Shown: piece after piece, positions 27,472 through 35,896 of the stretch
How positions within the stretch are numbered: position 1 is the stretch's first letter
How the letters are laid out: every line of letters begins with the position of its first letter
Source of the DNA: Onishia taeanensis
GTDB lineage: Bacteria > Pseudomonadota > Gammaproteobacteria > Pseudomonadales > Halomonadaceae
Direction of reading: 5' to 3'
NCBI RefSeq assembly: GCF_900100755.1
Contig: NZ_FNCI01000002.1
Span: forward strand, 433,759 to 497,758
Length of the DNA stretch: 64,000 bases
Made by a program: the position numbers and the translations under genes
Notes under the pieces: generated by a model
What the model saw: the letters and a program-made list of their open reading frames with translations, nothing else
Told to the model about the DNA's origin: nothing
Databases searched by the model: none

Positions 27472-27514
27472 TTATTGGGGGTATCGGTGACCGATTATAG
27501 TGAATGCTTTTAGT

Positions 27515-27533
27515 AATGATAAGTATTGTCATT
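27515..27533. promoter_or_regulatory. Fur-box-like site
   Basis: AATGATAAGTATTGTCATT matches about 13 of the first 16 positions of the AATGATAATCATTATC core and is itself nearly palindromic. It lies 214 bp before the IutA-like start because the MITE-like element sits between. Confidence 0.7.
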
Positions 27534-27639
27534 TATATTTTTTCTAATGTATGGGCAGGCCTTGGACCTGCCCCGGCCACCCTTCAGGGCATCGATAGGG
27601 GATACCGAGCCGCCGGGGCCGGGGAGAGGTGAGACTGGG

Positions 27640-29739
27640 TCAGAAGTCGTAGCTGACGGTGGCCTTCACGCTGCGCTCGGCCCCGAAGTAGCAGTACTGC
27701 AGTGAGTTACAGGACGCCACGTATGCCTTGTCGAGCAGGTTGTTGACGTTGAGCCGCCCGGTGACGCCGTTCATGCCGAGCTGGCCGAAGTCATAGCTCA
27801 GAGCGGCATCGACCAGGGTGTAGTCCGGTACCTGTTCGGTGTTGGCCCGGTCGGCCTGGATATCGGCGTTGTAGCGCACGCCAAGGCCGGCACCGAGGCC
27901 TGCCAGAGCGCCGTCTCTTAGCGCATAGGAACCCCATACCGATGCCATGTGACGGGGCGCATAGATGGCGCGATTGCCTTCTTCATCGCTGTTGTCGCTC
28001 TTGGCGTAGGTGATGTCCGTGAAGCTATAGCTGGCCTGCAGACGCAGGTTGTCGGTGAGCTGGGTACGGGCTTCGAGCTCGACGCCTTCCGACTCGATCT
28101 CGCCGATCGCGCGGTAAGGGTCGGTGGGCTGCTCCTTGGTGGCGACGTTTGTCTGCTCGATGTGGTAAAGCGCCAGGCTGTAGCGATCCTGAGTGCCGTT
28201 CGGCTGAAATTTCAGGCCGGTCTCGATCTGCTCGCCTTCCATCGGCTCGAGCAGGTCGCCGTTGGCGTCGACGAAGCTGGTCGGCGTGAAGGCCGTGGAA
28301 TAGCTGACATAGGGGGCCAGGCCGTTATCGAACAAATAAAGGGCGCCGGCACGACCGCTGAACTGGGTATCGTTCAGCTCGCTCGAGCTGCCGGTGCCTT
28401 CATTGGTGTTCTCGATATCGACCCAGTCATAGCGCCCGCCCAGCGAGAGACGCCACCGGCCCAGTGCCAGCTGGTCCTGGGCATAGACCCCGGTCTGGTG
28501 AATGTCGTGTTGCTCTTCGCTGGCCGCATACATCGCGGTGGGCTCGGCGCCATACTCGGGGTCGAAGGCATCGATATTGGGGAAGGCGCCTGACGGCCAA
28601 CTGACCTCGTTCTCGCGGCGTTGATAGTCGGCACCGAACAGCAGGGTATGGTCCACGCGGCCGGTGCTCAGTTGTGCCTCGAGCTGGTTGTCGACGGTCC
28701 AGGCCTGCATCGACTCCTCGCCGCCTGAATAGTAGCGGTTGAGCTCGGTATCGTTGGCCCAGCCATAGCCGTAAACCTGGTTGAGAGTCACGTCGGTGTC
28801 GAGATAGAGCAGCTTCTGACGTGCCGTCCAGGCGTCGTTGACGCGGTGCTCGAGATCGTAGCCGACCAGGCGCTGGGTGCGCTCGAACTTGTCGTAGTCC
28901 GCTTCGCCATCGAAGAAGGTGTTGGCGATCTTGCGGCCATTATGGCGCTCGACGGCGCCTTCATAAGGCACGCCGGAGTGGTAGCCACCCTCTGGGTCCT
29001 TCTGTAGGTAGGCATGTAGCGTCAGGCTGGTGTCATCGGTCATGTCCCAGGTCAGTTGGGGCGCGAAGGCGTAGCGCTTGTCCTCCACGGGGCCGAACTG
29101 GGTGTCGGCGCGCTCAGCCAGGCCGGTCAAGCGGAAGGCAAGGCGGCGTTCGTCATCCAGCGGCCCGGTCAGGTCGAAGGCGGCGCTGCGCTGGGCGTTG
29201 TTGCCGACGCCGAGGCGCACCTGCCCCGAAGACTCGAACTCGGGGCGCTTGCTGGTCAGCGATACCAGGCCGCCCGGCGAGGCGCGGCCATAGAGCACCG
29301 AGGCCGGGCCCTTGACCACTTCGATGCTCTCGAGAAAGTAAGGATCGATGACCAGCGAACTGTAGGAGTTGGCATCACCCATCAGCTTCAGGCCATCGAG
29401 GAAGGTATTGCTCAGGCTGCCATCAGAGAAGCCGCGCAGCACGATGTAGTCATAGCGGCTGGAAGCACCGACCTGGTTGGTGTAGGCGCCGGCCGAGTAG
29501 TTGAGGGCGCGCTGCACGGACGCCGCGCCTTTTTCTTCCCAATCCTCGCGTTCGACCCGCGTGGTGGCCTGCGGCGTTTCATTGAACGGCGTCTCGGTCT
29601 TGGTGGCGGCGCTGGTGACGGTGAGCGTGTCGAGTGTGCTGGCGCTTTCTGGCGAGGCAGCGTCTTGTGCCCAGGCCGGGGATAGAGCGGCGGCGCTGGC
29701 GATAGCAACGGCGAGGGTGAGGGGGTGTCGAGCAGTCAT
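27640..29739 (-). CDS. TonB-dependent siderophore receptor (ferrichrome type)
   Basis: A 699-residue receptor with a signal peptide ending at PAWAQ, the TonB box DTLTVTSA, and a plug with YIVLRGFSDGSLSNTFLDGL and GPASVLYGRASPGGLVSLTSKRP. The barrel ends in TVSYDF, after VASCNSLQYCYFGAERSV with the Cys pair seen in FhuA-type receptors. Probable substrate: ferric hydroxamates such as ferrichrome. It lies directly downstream of an AraC-type regulator and fhuF, which fits regulator-controlled uptake plus iron release. Confidence 0.92.
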   Translation of the reverse strand: MTARHPLTLAVAIASAAALSPAWAQDAASPESASTLDTLTVTSAATKTETPFNETPQATTRVEREDWEEKGAASVQRALNYSAGAYTNQVGASSRYDYIVLRGFSDGSLSNTFLDGLKLMGDANSYSSLVIDPYFLESIEVVKGPASVLYGRASPGGLVSLTSKRPEFESSGQVRLGVGNNAQRSAAFDLTGPLDDERRLAFRLTGLAERADTQFGPVEDKRYAFAPQLTWDMTDDTSLTLHAYLQKDPEGGYHSGVPYEGAVERHNGRKIANTFFDGEADYDKFERTQRLVGYDLEHRVNDAWTARQKLLYLDTDVTLNQVYGYGWANDTELNRYYSGGEESMQAWTVDNQLEAQLSTGRVDHTLLFGADYQRRENEVSWPSGAFPNIDAFDPEYGAEPTAMYAASEEQHDIHQTGVYAQDQLALGRWRLSLGGRYDWVDIENTNEGTGSSSELNDTQFSGRAGALYLFDNGLAPYVSYSTAFTPTSFVDANGDLLEPMEGEQIETGLKFQPNGTQDRYSLALYHIEQTNVATKEQPTDPYRAIGEIESEGVELEARTQLTDNLRLQASYSFTDITYAKSDNSDEEGNRAIYAPRHMASVWGSYALRDGALAGLGAGLGVRYNADIQADRANTEQVPDYTLVDAALSYDFGQLGMNGVTGRLNVNNLLDKAYVASCNSLQYCYFGAERSVKATVSYDF

Positions 29740-29779
29740 GGCAGTCTTTCCTTGGATAGGAGATCAACTCTCTTTCGGT

Positions 29780-29793
29780 AATGAGAATTATTC
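29780..29793. promoter_or_regulatory. Fur-box-like site before the ferrichrome-type receptor
   Basis: AATGAGAATTATTC matches about 11 of 14 positions of the Fur core and lies 41 bp upstream of the receptor start codon. Confidence 0.6.
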
Positions 29794-29959
29794 CATTCAA
29801 GGCCCCGGCGGATGTATGCGCAACGCCAGCACTGCTTTGCTCAGCGACAGAACCATTGTGAAAATTGCCAGAATGCCTAAACAAAGCGTTCAAGCGGTGA
29901 ACCTGTGGTACAGCGGGCTGTCTCAGGCGGTTTTTTGGGGTGGCCTTGGCAGAACGGGG

Positions 29960-30958
29960 TCAGACGGCGTTGCGGTACGCGCGAGGGCTGATGCCGAAGT
30001 GGCGACGGAAGGCGGTCGTGAAGTTGCTGGCATGGCCGTAGCCCACCGCGTGGGCCGTCTGCTGTACATCCAGGCCCTGCTCGAGTAGTTGGGCGGCCTT
30101 GGCCAAGCGGCGCTGGCGTAGGTAGGCGAACACCGACTGGCCATGGGCGGCGGCAAACTTGGCGCGCAGACTGCTTGGGCTCATCGCGGCCAGGCGAGCC
30201 AGATCGGCCAGCCGGTGGTCGGCCTCGGGATGAGCATCCAGCGCCTGGCGGACGCGTGCCAGGCGATCACGCTCGCCGCTAGAGAGGCGAGGGATGACGG
30301 TGGTCTGCGCTTGATAAGCGTCACTCGATGTCGCTTCACCGATGCCCGCGAGCACCCGGGACAAGAGCTGCAGCACCAAGGCATCGAGCAACAGTCGCGG
30401 GTCGCCGCTATCGCTGCCTGACGCCAGCGCCTCCTCGAGAGTGTCGAGCAGATGCCTTGGCAGTCTGTGCTGACGCAGCATCGGCGGGCTCTGCTCCAGG
30501 GCCTTGAGCGTGGGGTACTGGTAAACCAGCGCGGCGAGGGCATCGTCGTGAAAGGCCAGATTCATGGTGCGCAGGCGCTGGCCGGCATCCTGCCAGGCAT
30601 GCAGGGTTTGGCGGTCACCGAAGCGCAAGCACAGGGCCTGGCCTGGGGACAGCCACAGACTCTCCTCGCCCAGGCGCAGGTGCGCTTTGCCCTCCAGCAT
30701 CACGGTGATGAACAGCGGCGCGGCGGTCAGCGAGCGCGAGGCGTAGGGCTCGAGCACCGTCAGGTCCGAGCGCGTCACGAAGATGCCACGGCGCAGCTCG
30801 AGCTCATCGACGCGACCGCGCAATATCGGGGTCTGGGAGGGCGTTGCCTCGTCGGCAAGGGCCGGAAAGCGGTAGGCGATCCCGTGGCGGGCACCGAGTC
30901 TTTCCAGGTCGCCGGCCGTAAGCTGGTGGGGCAGCCTTGTGCTGACGGGGCTCGTCAT
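29960..30958 (-). CDS. AraC family regulator, siderophore-linked
   Basis: A regulator of about 332 residues with an N-terminal cupin-like sensing region (KAHLRLGEESLWLSPGQALCLRFGD) and a C-terminal double HTH (LADLARLAAMSPSSLRAKFAAAHG and AHAVGYGHASNFTTAFRRHFGISPRAYR). PchR/YbtA-type members bind the ferric siderophore and activate its receptor. I start at the ATG at 30958, 4 bp after the fhuF stop; the frame continues upstream only as an antisense-like overlap with fhuF. It lies between fhuF and a receptor, the likely target. Confidence 0.85.
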   Translation of the reverse strand: MTSPVSTRLPHQLTAGDLERLGARHGIAYRFPALADEATPSQTPILRGRVDELELRRGIFVTRSDLTVLEPYASRSLTAAPLFITVMLEGKAHLRLGEESLWLSPGQALCLRFGDRQTLHAWQDAGQRLRTMNLAFHDDALAALVYQYPTLKALEQSPPMLRQHRLPRHLLDTLEEALASGSDSGDPRLLLDALVLQLLSRVLAGIGEATSSDAYQAQTTVIPRLSSGERDRLARVRQALDAHPEADHRLADLARLAAMSPSSLRAKFAAAHGQSVFAYLRQRRLAKAAQLLEQGLDVQQTAHAVGYGHASNFTTAFRRHFGISPRAYRNAV

Positions 30959-30962
30959 GGGG

Positions 30963-31715
30963 CTAACCGGCCGCTCTGTTCGACAGGGGGCAGTTGCCGC
31001 AGTAGCCAAGCTCGGGCAGCAGGTAGCGCAGGCAGCATAGACGGCGCACGCGCTGGGTGGCAGGCGCGTCGGTCTCGTCTTGGCATTCAGGCTGGAAGTA
31101 GCGCACCGGCTGATAAAGCGGGTTGCGGCGCCCATCGGGCAGGGTACGGGTGGCAAGCAGCCGGTGGCCTTCCTCGGCCATGCCCGGTTGCGCCATGGGG
31201 TGCATGTCTACGCCGCCCAAGAAATGCTCGAAGGTGTTGCCGACATTGCTCCAGAAGACCTTCGCCGAAGCCCCCGAGTAGCGTGCCAGCTGGTTGATCA
31301 GCGGCGTCAGGTGATCGTCGATCAGCGTCGAGAAGCGCGTGAAGCCGTCCAATGACGCCAGTGGGCGACCGGTGTGGGCAAGCTGCAGGCATTCGGCGTG
31401 GCCCGCAGCGGTGAGGTGCACGCCGACCTCATCAAGTCCTACCGGCAGGTCGCGCTCGAGTAGCAGGTTGGCGGCCATGTAGGGGGCCAGCAGCGCACCG
31501 AAATGCCATTTGGACCATAGCGAGATCAGCGCGCGACGGTCGCCTTGCCCATGATGATAGCCATAGCCCGCCGCGAAGCGCACAAGCTCGGCCTCGAATC
31601 GCGCCGGCGCCAGCAGCTCACGCATCGACAACGCCGGGGCTTGGACCGGCCCGACCTGCGGAGGCGTAAGGCCATCCAGCGGGCCCGTATAGAGCGCCTT
31701 GAGCAGCAGGGGCAT
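30963..31715 (-). CDS. fhuF: Ferric siderophore reductase FhuF
   Basis: A 250-residue cytoplasmic protein ending with the FhuF 2Fe-2S signature CC-x10-C-x2-C (CCLRY ... CGNCP). It reduces iron in imported ferric hydroxamates so it can be released. Length and the Cys spacing match E. coli FhuF. It sits between the sucrase/ferredoxin-like gene and the AraC gene, with a very good Fur box upstream. Confidence 0.88.
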   Translation of the reverse strand: MPLLLKALYTGPLDGLTPPQVGPVQAPALSMRELLAPARFEAELVRFAAGYGYHHGQGDRRALISLWSKWHFGALLAPYMAANLLLERDLPVGLDEVGVHLTAAGHAECLQLAHTGRPLASLDGFTRFSTLIDDHLTPLINQLARYSGASAKVFWSNVGNTFEHFLGGVDMHPMAQPGMAEEGHRLLATRTLPDGRRNPLYQPVRYFQPECQDETDAPATQRVRRLCCLRYLLPELGYCGNCPLSNRAAG

Positions 31716-31756
31716 GGGATCCTCTCATCATGGCGGAGTCATTCGATAATACTATG

Positions 31757-31775
31757 ATGAATGAAAATCATTATC
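31757..31775. promoter_or_regulatory. Fur box upstream of fhuF
   Basis: ATGAATGAAAATCATTATC matches 15 of 19 positions of GATAATGATAATCATTATC, the best match in the window. It lies 42 bp before fhuF and just after the stop of the upstream ferredoxin-like gene. Confidence 0.8.
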
Positions 31776-31791
31776 AAATAAGAGGCGGATG

Positions 31792-32778
31792 TCAGGCGAT
31801 GTGGGTGGCTCGCCATACCCGGCTGGGCTGGGCGCCGTCGCGCTCGTAGTCGGCACAGGTGTCGTGGCGGATCAGCTCACTCTCGAGGCAGCTCACCGTC
31901 AGTCGCCCCACCTGCTCTCCGGCCTGCCAGCGAACCGGCAGCGTCAGGCGTGGACCGCCGCTTTGTTCGAGGGCGTCATCGACTTGCACCCGGGCGTGGA
32001 GACCGCGGGCCGCGAGCCATTCGAGGGCGGCGACCTGGGCGCATTGTGCGACCGGCGTCAGCCGCGAGTCGCCCCGGTAGCAGGGCAGGTAAGGGCGGCC
32101 GTCCTGCTCGGCCTCGAGCAACCCTGGTACGTCATCCGGGTTGAGACGGCCGTATTTGCGCAGGGCGGGCAGTACCAGGGCGCTGGTCGCCAGCCGGCAG
32201 CCACCGAGGTGAGTGCTTTCCCAGACATCGAAGGGCAGGTCATCGCGTGCCACGGCGTCGGCGAGGGCGCGATAGCTTTGATAGCCGAACTTGGCGCAGC
32301 ACTTGTCCTTCTTGCCGTGGGTGCAGCACAGGATCATCGGCATGGCGATGGCGTCGCCGCCCCAGGCGGCCAGCGAGTCGCCGCGGGAGAAGGCGGCAAG
32401 AAAGGCCGCCAGCTCGTCTCGCGCTACCCGGTATTCGCGCTGCTCCGGCATCAAGAACAGCCGATGAAGCTCGGCGTCCTCGCCACGGCGGTGAATCAGG
32501 TTGACCCGCCGCCCCGCCTCGGCAATGGCCTCGAGCTGTGTTGCCACGTCATCGGGCATGTCGCTGGCGCGGCGCAGGCTGCGCTGCCACTTGGGCCGGG
32601 GCCAACTGATCAGCAGGTTGCGCTCGGCGTGGGCGGCGCTGCCCACCAGCGGATCGCCCATCGCCAGGCTATCCACCGCGCAGAAGCGCCGGGCCGGGCG
32701 AGTCTCGGCGGCTGCTTGGTGATCCTTGTCGGGCCGATTCTTGGTGATAAAAGTCGAGGTGATGCGCGTCGCGGTCAT
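31792..32778 (-). CDS. Sucrase/ferredoxin-like (Apd1-type) iron-sulfur protein
   Basis: A 328-residue protein of the sucrase/ferredoxin-like family (PF06999; thioredoxin-like 2Fe-2S fold). The cluster region reads CCTHGKKDKCC followed by HLGGCRLA. Compared with yeast Apd1, where the second part is His-x3-His, here it is His-x3-Cys; this comparison is from memory. Bacterial roles are poorly described. Its stop lies just upstream of fhuF, and its start overlaps the end of a siderophore ABC ATPase by 4 bp, which suggests electron transfer in siderophore iron reduction. That role is inference. Confidence 0.8.
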   Translation of the reverse strand: MTATRITSTFITKNRPDKDHQAAAETRPARRFCAVDSLAMGDPLVGSAAHAERNLLISWPRPKWQRSLRRASDMPDDVATQLEAIAEAGRRVNLIHRRGEDAELHRLFLMPEQREYRVARDELAAFLAAFSRGDSLAAWGGDAIAMPMILCCTHGKKDKCCAKFGYQSYRALADAVARDDLPFDVWESTHLGGCRLATSALVLPALRKYGRLNPDDVPGLLEAEQDGRPYLPCYRGDSRLTPVAQCAQVAALEWLAARGLHARVQVDDALEQSGGPRLTLPVRWQAGEQVGRLTVSCLESELIRHDTCADYERDGAQPSRVWRATHIA

Positions 32779-33617
32779 GGCAGCTGTCCTTCCGGCGTGC
32801 GCCGCGTTGTTCTCGCCGTGTTCAGGCGTGGCACGCAGACCGGCTGCCCGCTGTGCGGGTCGCGAATCACATGGGCGTCGAGGTCGAATACTGCCTTCAG
32901 GTTGGCGGCGGTGAAGACCTCGGCCGGGGCACCGGAGTATTCGATGCGGCCATCGCGCATCATGACCAGTTGGTCCGCATAGGCCGCCGCCAGGTTCAGG
33001 TCGTGCAGCACCAACAGCAGGGTGCGGCCGTGCTCATGCGCCAGCCGCGAGAGCAGGTCCAGCAGATCCACCTGCACCTTGAGATCCAGAAAGGTCGTGG
33101 GCTCATCAAGCAGGATCAGGTCCGTCTCCTGCGCCAGCACCATGGCGATCCAGCAGCGCTGTCGCTGACCGCCAGAAAGCGCGTCGACGCTACGTTCGGC
33201 GAAGTCGGTGACATCGGCGTAGGCCATCGCCTCGCGGATGGCGCGGGCATCCTGCTCGGCATCCTGTCGCCACAGCCGCTGGTGAGGGAAGCGCCCCATG
33301 CCCACCAGTTGCCGAACCGTCAGCCCCTCCGGGGCGGAAGGGCCCTGGGGCAGAATGCCCAGGCGCTGTGCCACCTGCCGCGTATTGCGGTGGTGAATGT
33401 CCTCGCCGTCGAGGCAGACACGGCCCGCACTTGGCGTATGCGTGCGCGCCAGCGTCTTCAACAGCGTCGACTTGCCACTACCGTTCGGACCCAGCAGCAC
33501 CGTCAGCTTGCCCTCGGCCACCGCCAGATCAACGCCGTCCAACACGCGTCGGGTGTCATACCCGGCGTGCAGGCGTTCGCCTGTCAGGCGAGACGGCTTG
33601 GCGGGTGTTGAGGGCAT
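32775..33617 (-). CDS. Siderophore ABC transporter ATPase (FecE/FepC-like)
   Basis: A protein of about 280 residues with Walker A GPNGSGKST, signature LSGGQRQR, Walker B LILLDEPTTFLD and H-loop LHDLNLAA, of the FecE/FepC/ViuC type. I prefer the ATG at 33617; the frame remains open to a TTG at 33662 inside a Fur-like AT-rich site. No FecCD permease is beside it. The two lone permeases at 42823-44882 lack an ATPase, so this is likely their partner across the biosynthetic operon. It overlaps the ferredoxin-like gene by 4 bp. Confidence 0.87.
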   Translation of the reverse strand: MPSTPAKPSRLTGERLHAGYDTRRVLDGVDLAVAEGKLTVLLGPNGSGKSTLLKTLARTHTPSAGRVCLDGEDIHHRNTRQVAQRLGILPQGPSAPEGLTVRQLVGMGRFPHQRLWRQDAEQDARAIREAMAYADVTDFAERSVDALSGGQRQRCWIAMVLAQETDLILLDEPTTFLDLKVQVDLLDLLSRLAHEHGRTLLLVLHDLNLAAAYADQLVMMRDGRIEYSGAPAEVFTAANLKAVFDLDAHVIRDPHSGQPVCVPRLNTARTTRRTPEGQLP

Positions 33618-33661
33618 GGGATGACTCGGTGGCGTGATGATTGACGCAAGACCGTAATACA

Positions 33662-33675
33662 AAAAATTCTCATTT
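33662..33675. promoter_or_regulatory. Fur-box-like site before the ATPase gene
   Basis: The reverse complement AATGAGAATTTTT matches about 10 of 14 core positions, 45 bp upstream of the ATPase ATG. Confidence 0.45.
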
Positions 33676-33780
33676 TCAAATCAAGAGCCCCGTCAGACGG
33701 GCGGTTCAACGGCGTGTCGATAGACGATGGCCAACGAATCCAACGCTGCGTATGGACATGTCATCATCCAATCTATATGT

Positions 33781-33796
33781 TAACCATTCTCATTCG
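33781..33796. promoter_or_regulatory. Fur-box-like site before the siderophore synthetase operon
   Basis: TAACCATTCTCATT (reverse complement AATGAGAATGGTTA) matches about 11 of 14 Fur core positions. It lies about 300 bp before the first synthetase gene, leaving a long leader. Confidence 0.5.
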
Positions 33797-33874
33797 CATA
33801 TGTGTTGCGGCATCGAATGAGCCTGACGATGGCAGGCAGCGGTTACCCATCGACGTGATACGCATAACCCGGAT

Positions 33875-33958
33875 AACGACGTCACCAAGAACGGCGTCAT
33901 CAAGAACAATGTCACCAATAACAACGTCGCGAAGTGATGAGAAGTGATGAGAAGTGAC
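33875..33958 (+). repeat. 15-bp and 10-bp tandem repeats in the synthetase leader
   Basis: Four imperfect 15-bp units (AACGACGTCACCAAG, then three variants) occupy 33875-33934. They are followed at once by GTGATGAGAA repeated twice plus GTGA. The region lies between the Fur-like site and the first synthetase and is probably transcribed as leader. Function unknown; the rest of the 473-bp gap holds no gene that I can see. Confidence 0.75.
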
Positions 33959-34090
33959 TAGCGAGGGATACGCGGATTCACCGGGCAACAACGACCAGCC
34001 GGTAGTGGTGCCAAGTCTCCAGGTGAAAGAGGCCGCGTGCTTGGTACCCGGCAGGTGAATCTTTACAGGACGCATTTTCGCGGAGGCACC

Positions 34091-35896
34091 ATGAGCGATG
34101 CTCATCCCTCTCGTCTAGCCGACGAGGTCAGCCGACATGCATCCATGCATGCGTTGCTGAACTGCATCATCAAGGAAGTGGCAATACCCCAGGACACGCT
34201 ATCCTATCGTTTCCCCACGCGGCGGGACGGCCTGCCCAACTCGCGGCACGGCGTGCCGCTGCTGATCGATTGGTCGGCGTCGCTGACGCTATTCGTGCTG
34301 GTGGACCGTCACTCGGTCATCGGTAGCCATTTCTATCTTTCCGAGCTTTATCTCTTCGAGACCGGAGATACGGCGTGGCGGGCTCCCTCATTGGCCGAGT
34401 TGATTGCCGCGCTGCTGGCACACTGCCGTTGGCATGACGGCCGGCTCAATCAGGAACTGTGCGATCAGGTGGTGCAGAGCCAGGACGTCATGACCACGAT
34501 CGCCGCCCATGCCGCCCAGCGGCCCCGGCTGCATCCGCTGACGGATTATCGGAGCAGTGAACAGGGGCTTTGGTTTGGCCACCCGAATCATCCCACCCCC
34601 AAGGCTAGGCATTGGCCGTCGCACCTGCTGCAGGACAGGCCCGCCTACGCGCCGGAATTCGGTGCCACCACGGCGCTGCATCAGTTCTCCTTTCCCGTGG
34701 CAGGGCTGAGTGTCCAGACCAATCGCTTGCATGCGCCGGATGTGCTGGCGCAGGTGGCGGACCAGCGCCATGCCGAAGACGGTGAACGCGTCGTGCTCAG
34801 CATGCACCCGGTGCAGGCCGATCTATTTCGCCGGGATGCCCGGGTAGCGCAGCGGATCGAGGAAGGCGTCATCGGTGATCTCGGGCCGAGCGGCTGGCAG
34901 GCCGCCCCAACGGCCTCAATGCGCACCTGGTACCTCGAAGATCACCCCTGGGTCCTCAAGGGATCGCTGAATGTGCGCATCACCAACTGCGTGCGCAAGA
35001 ACGCCTGGTACGAACTGGAAAGCACCCTGGTGATCGACCGCATCATGCATCGGCTGACCCAGCAGCAAGATAGCGCGCTGCAGGCACTGTGCGTGGCGCA
35101 GGAACCGGCCACGGTGCACTGGACGCCGGCCGAGGGCGACGAGGCCGACCGACGCTGGTTCCGCGAGCAGACCGGCATGATCCTGCGCGAGAACTTCTGT
35201 CGGCGCTTCACGCCGCAACGCTGCCTGCTCAGCGCCACCCTGTTCGCCCGCGATGCCCAGTTGGTGCCGATGGTGCTGTCCTTCCTCGATGGCGCTGAAG
35301 AGACACAACATGCATTGCCCGCAGAGCGCCAGGTAAGAGACTGGTTCCAGGCCTATCTGAAGACGCTGATAGCCCCGGTGATGGGGCTGTTCTTTCGCCA
35401 CGGCATCGTCATGGAGCCTCATCTGCAGAACTGCGTACTGATCCACGAGGCGGGCATGCCCCGGCAGATGCTGTTGCGCGACTTCGAAGGGGTCAAGCTG
35501 ACGAAGGACAAGGGCGTCGATTGGCTCGCGGGGGAATCCCTGTCTCCCCGTGTCCGGGAGTCGATGACCTACAGCCGCGAGCAGGGCTGGAACCGCATCG
35601 CCTATTGCCTGTTGGTCAATCATCTCGCCGAGGCGATTCTGGCGCTGAGCTGGCAGCGTCCGGCCCTTGGCGACGCGCTATGGCAAGACACCCTGGACGA
35701 GCTTCGCCGGGTGCGAGAGACCCTGGGCGTCGCGGCACCCGAGCTGGATGTGCTGCTGGCGGGGGGCGAGCTGCCCTGCAAGACCAACTTCACGCTGCGG
35801 TTGATGGCCAAGGCGGATCGCGAGGCCCAGTACGTGGCCTTGCCCAATCCCTGGTATCCACACCGGGTGGTGAGCCGGGAGGCGGCCTATGGCTGA
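34091..35896 (+). CDS. NIS siderophore synthetase, IucA/IucC family (SbnC-like?)
   Basis: A 601-residue NRPS-independent siderophore synthetase that activates a carboxylate as its adenylate and joins it to an amine. Visible IucA/IucC motifs are SMHPVQADLF (ATP/carboxylate site), SLNVRITNCVRKN, MEPHLQNCVLI and LLRDFEG. The NVRITNCVRKN and RDFEG pattern differs from the two other synthetases here and suggests a different acceptor class. By elimination it is SbnC-like (adding 2-oxoglutarate in staphyloferrin B), which is tentative. I start at ATG 34091 with GGAGG just upstream. The stop overlaps the next gene by 8 bp. Confidence 0.85.
   Translation: MSDAHPSRLADEVSRHASMHALLNCIIKEVAIPQDTLSYRFPTRRDGLPNSRHGVPLLIDWSASLTLFVLVDRHSVIGSHFYLSELYLFETGDTAWRAPSLAELIAALLAHCRWHDGRLNQELCDQVVQSQDVMTTIAAHAAQRPRLHPLTDYRSSEQGLWFGHPNHPTPKARHWPSHLLQDRPAYAPEFGATTALHQFSFPVAGLSVQTNRLHAPDVLAQVADQRHAEDGERVVLSMHPVQADLFRRDARVAQRIEEGVIGDLGPSGWQAAPTASMRTWYLEDHPWVLKGSLNVRITNCVRKNAWYELESTLVIDRIMHRLTQQQDSALQALCVAQEPATVHWTPAEGDEADRRWFREQTGMILRENFCRRFTPQRCLLSATLFARDAQLVPMVLSFLDGAEETQHALPAERQVRDWFQAYLKTLIAPVMGLFFRHGIVMEPHLQNCVLIHEAGMPRQMLLRDFEGVKLTKDKGVDWLAGESLSPRVRESMTYSREQGWNRIAYCLLVNHLAEAILALSWQRPALGDALWQDTLDELRRVRETLGVAAPELDVLLAGGELPCKTNFTLRLMAKADREAQYVALPNPWYPHRVVSREAAYG

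Larger units (their letters stand above)
27302..27639. other. 338-bp intergenic region holding a MITE-like element and a Fur box
   Basis: No gene is seen. It contains a 143-bp inverted-repeat element close to the IutA-like start codon, then a Fur-box-like site, then the 3' flank of the next receptor, with a GGGCAGG/CCTGCCC hairpin near 27552-27574 of uncertain role. Confidence 0.6.

Noticed and set aside
30959..31156. N-terminal extension of the AraC regulator into fhuF
   Set aside because: It overlaps the FhuF Cys motif region in another frame and lacks similarity; the ATG at 30958 follows the fhuF stop cleanly.
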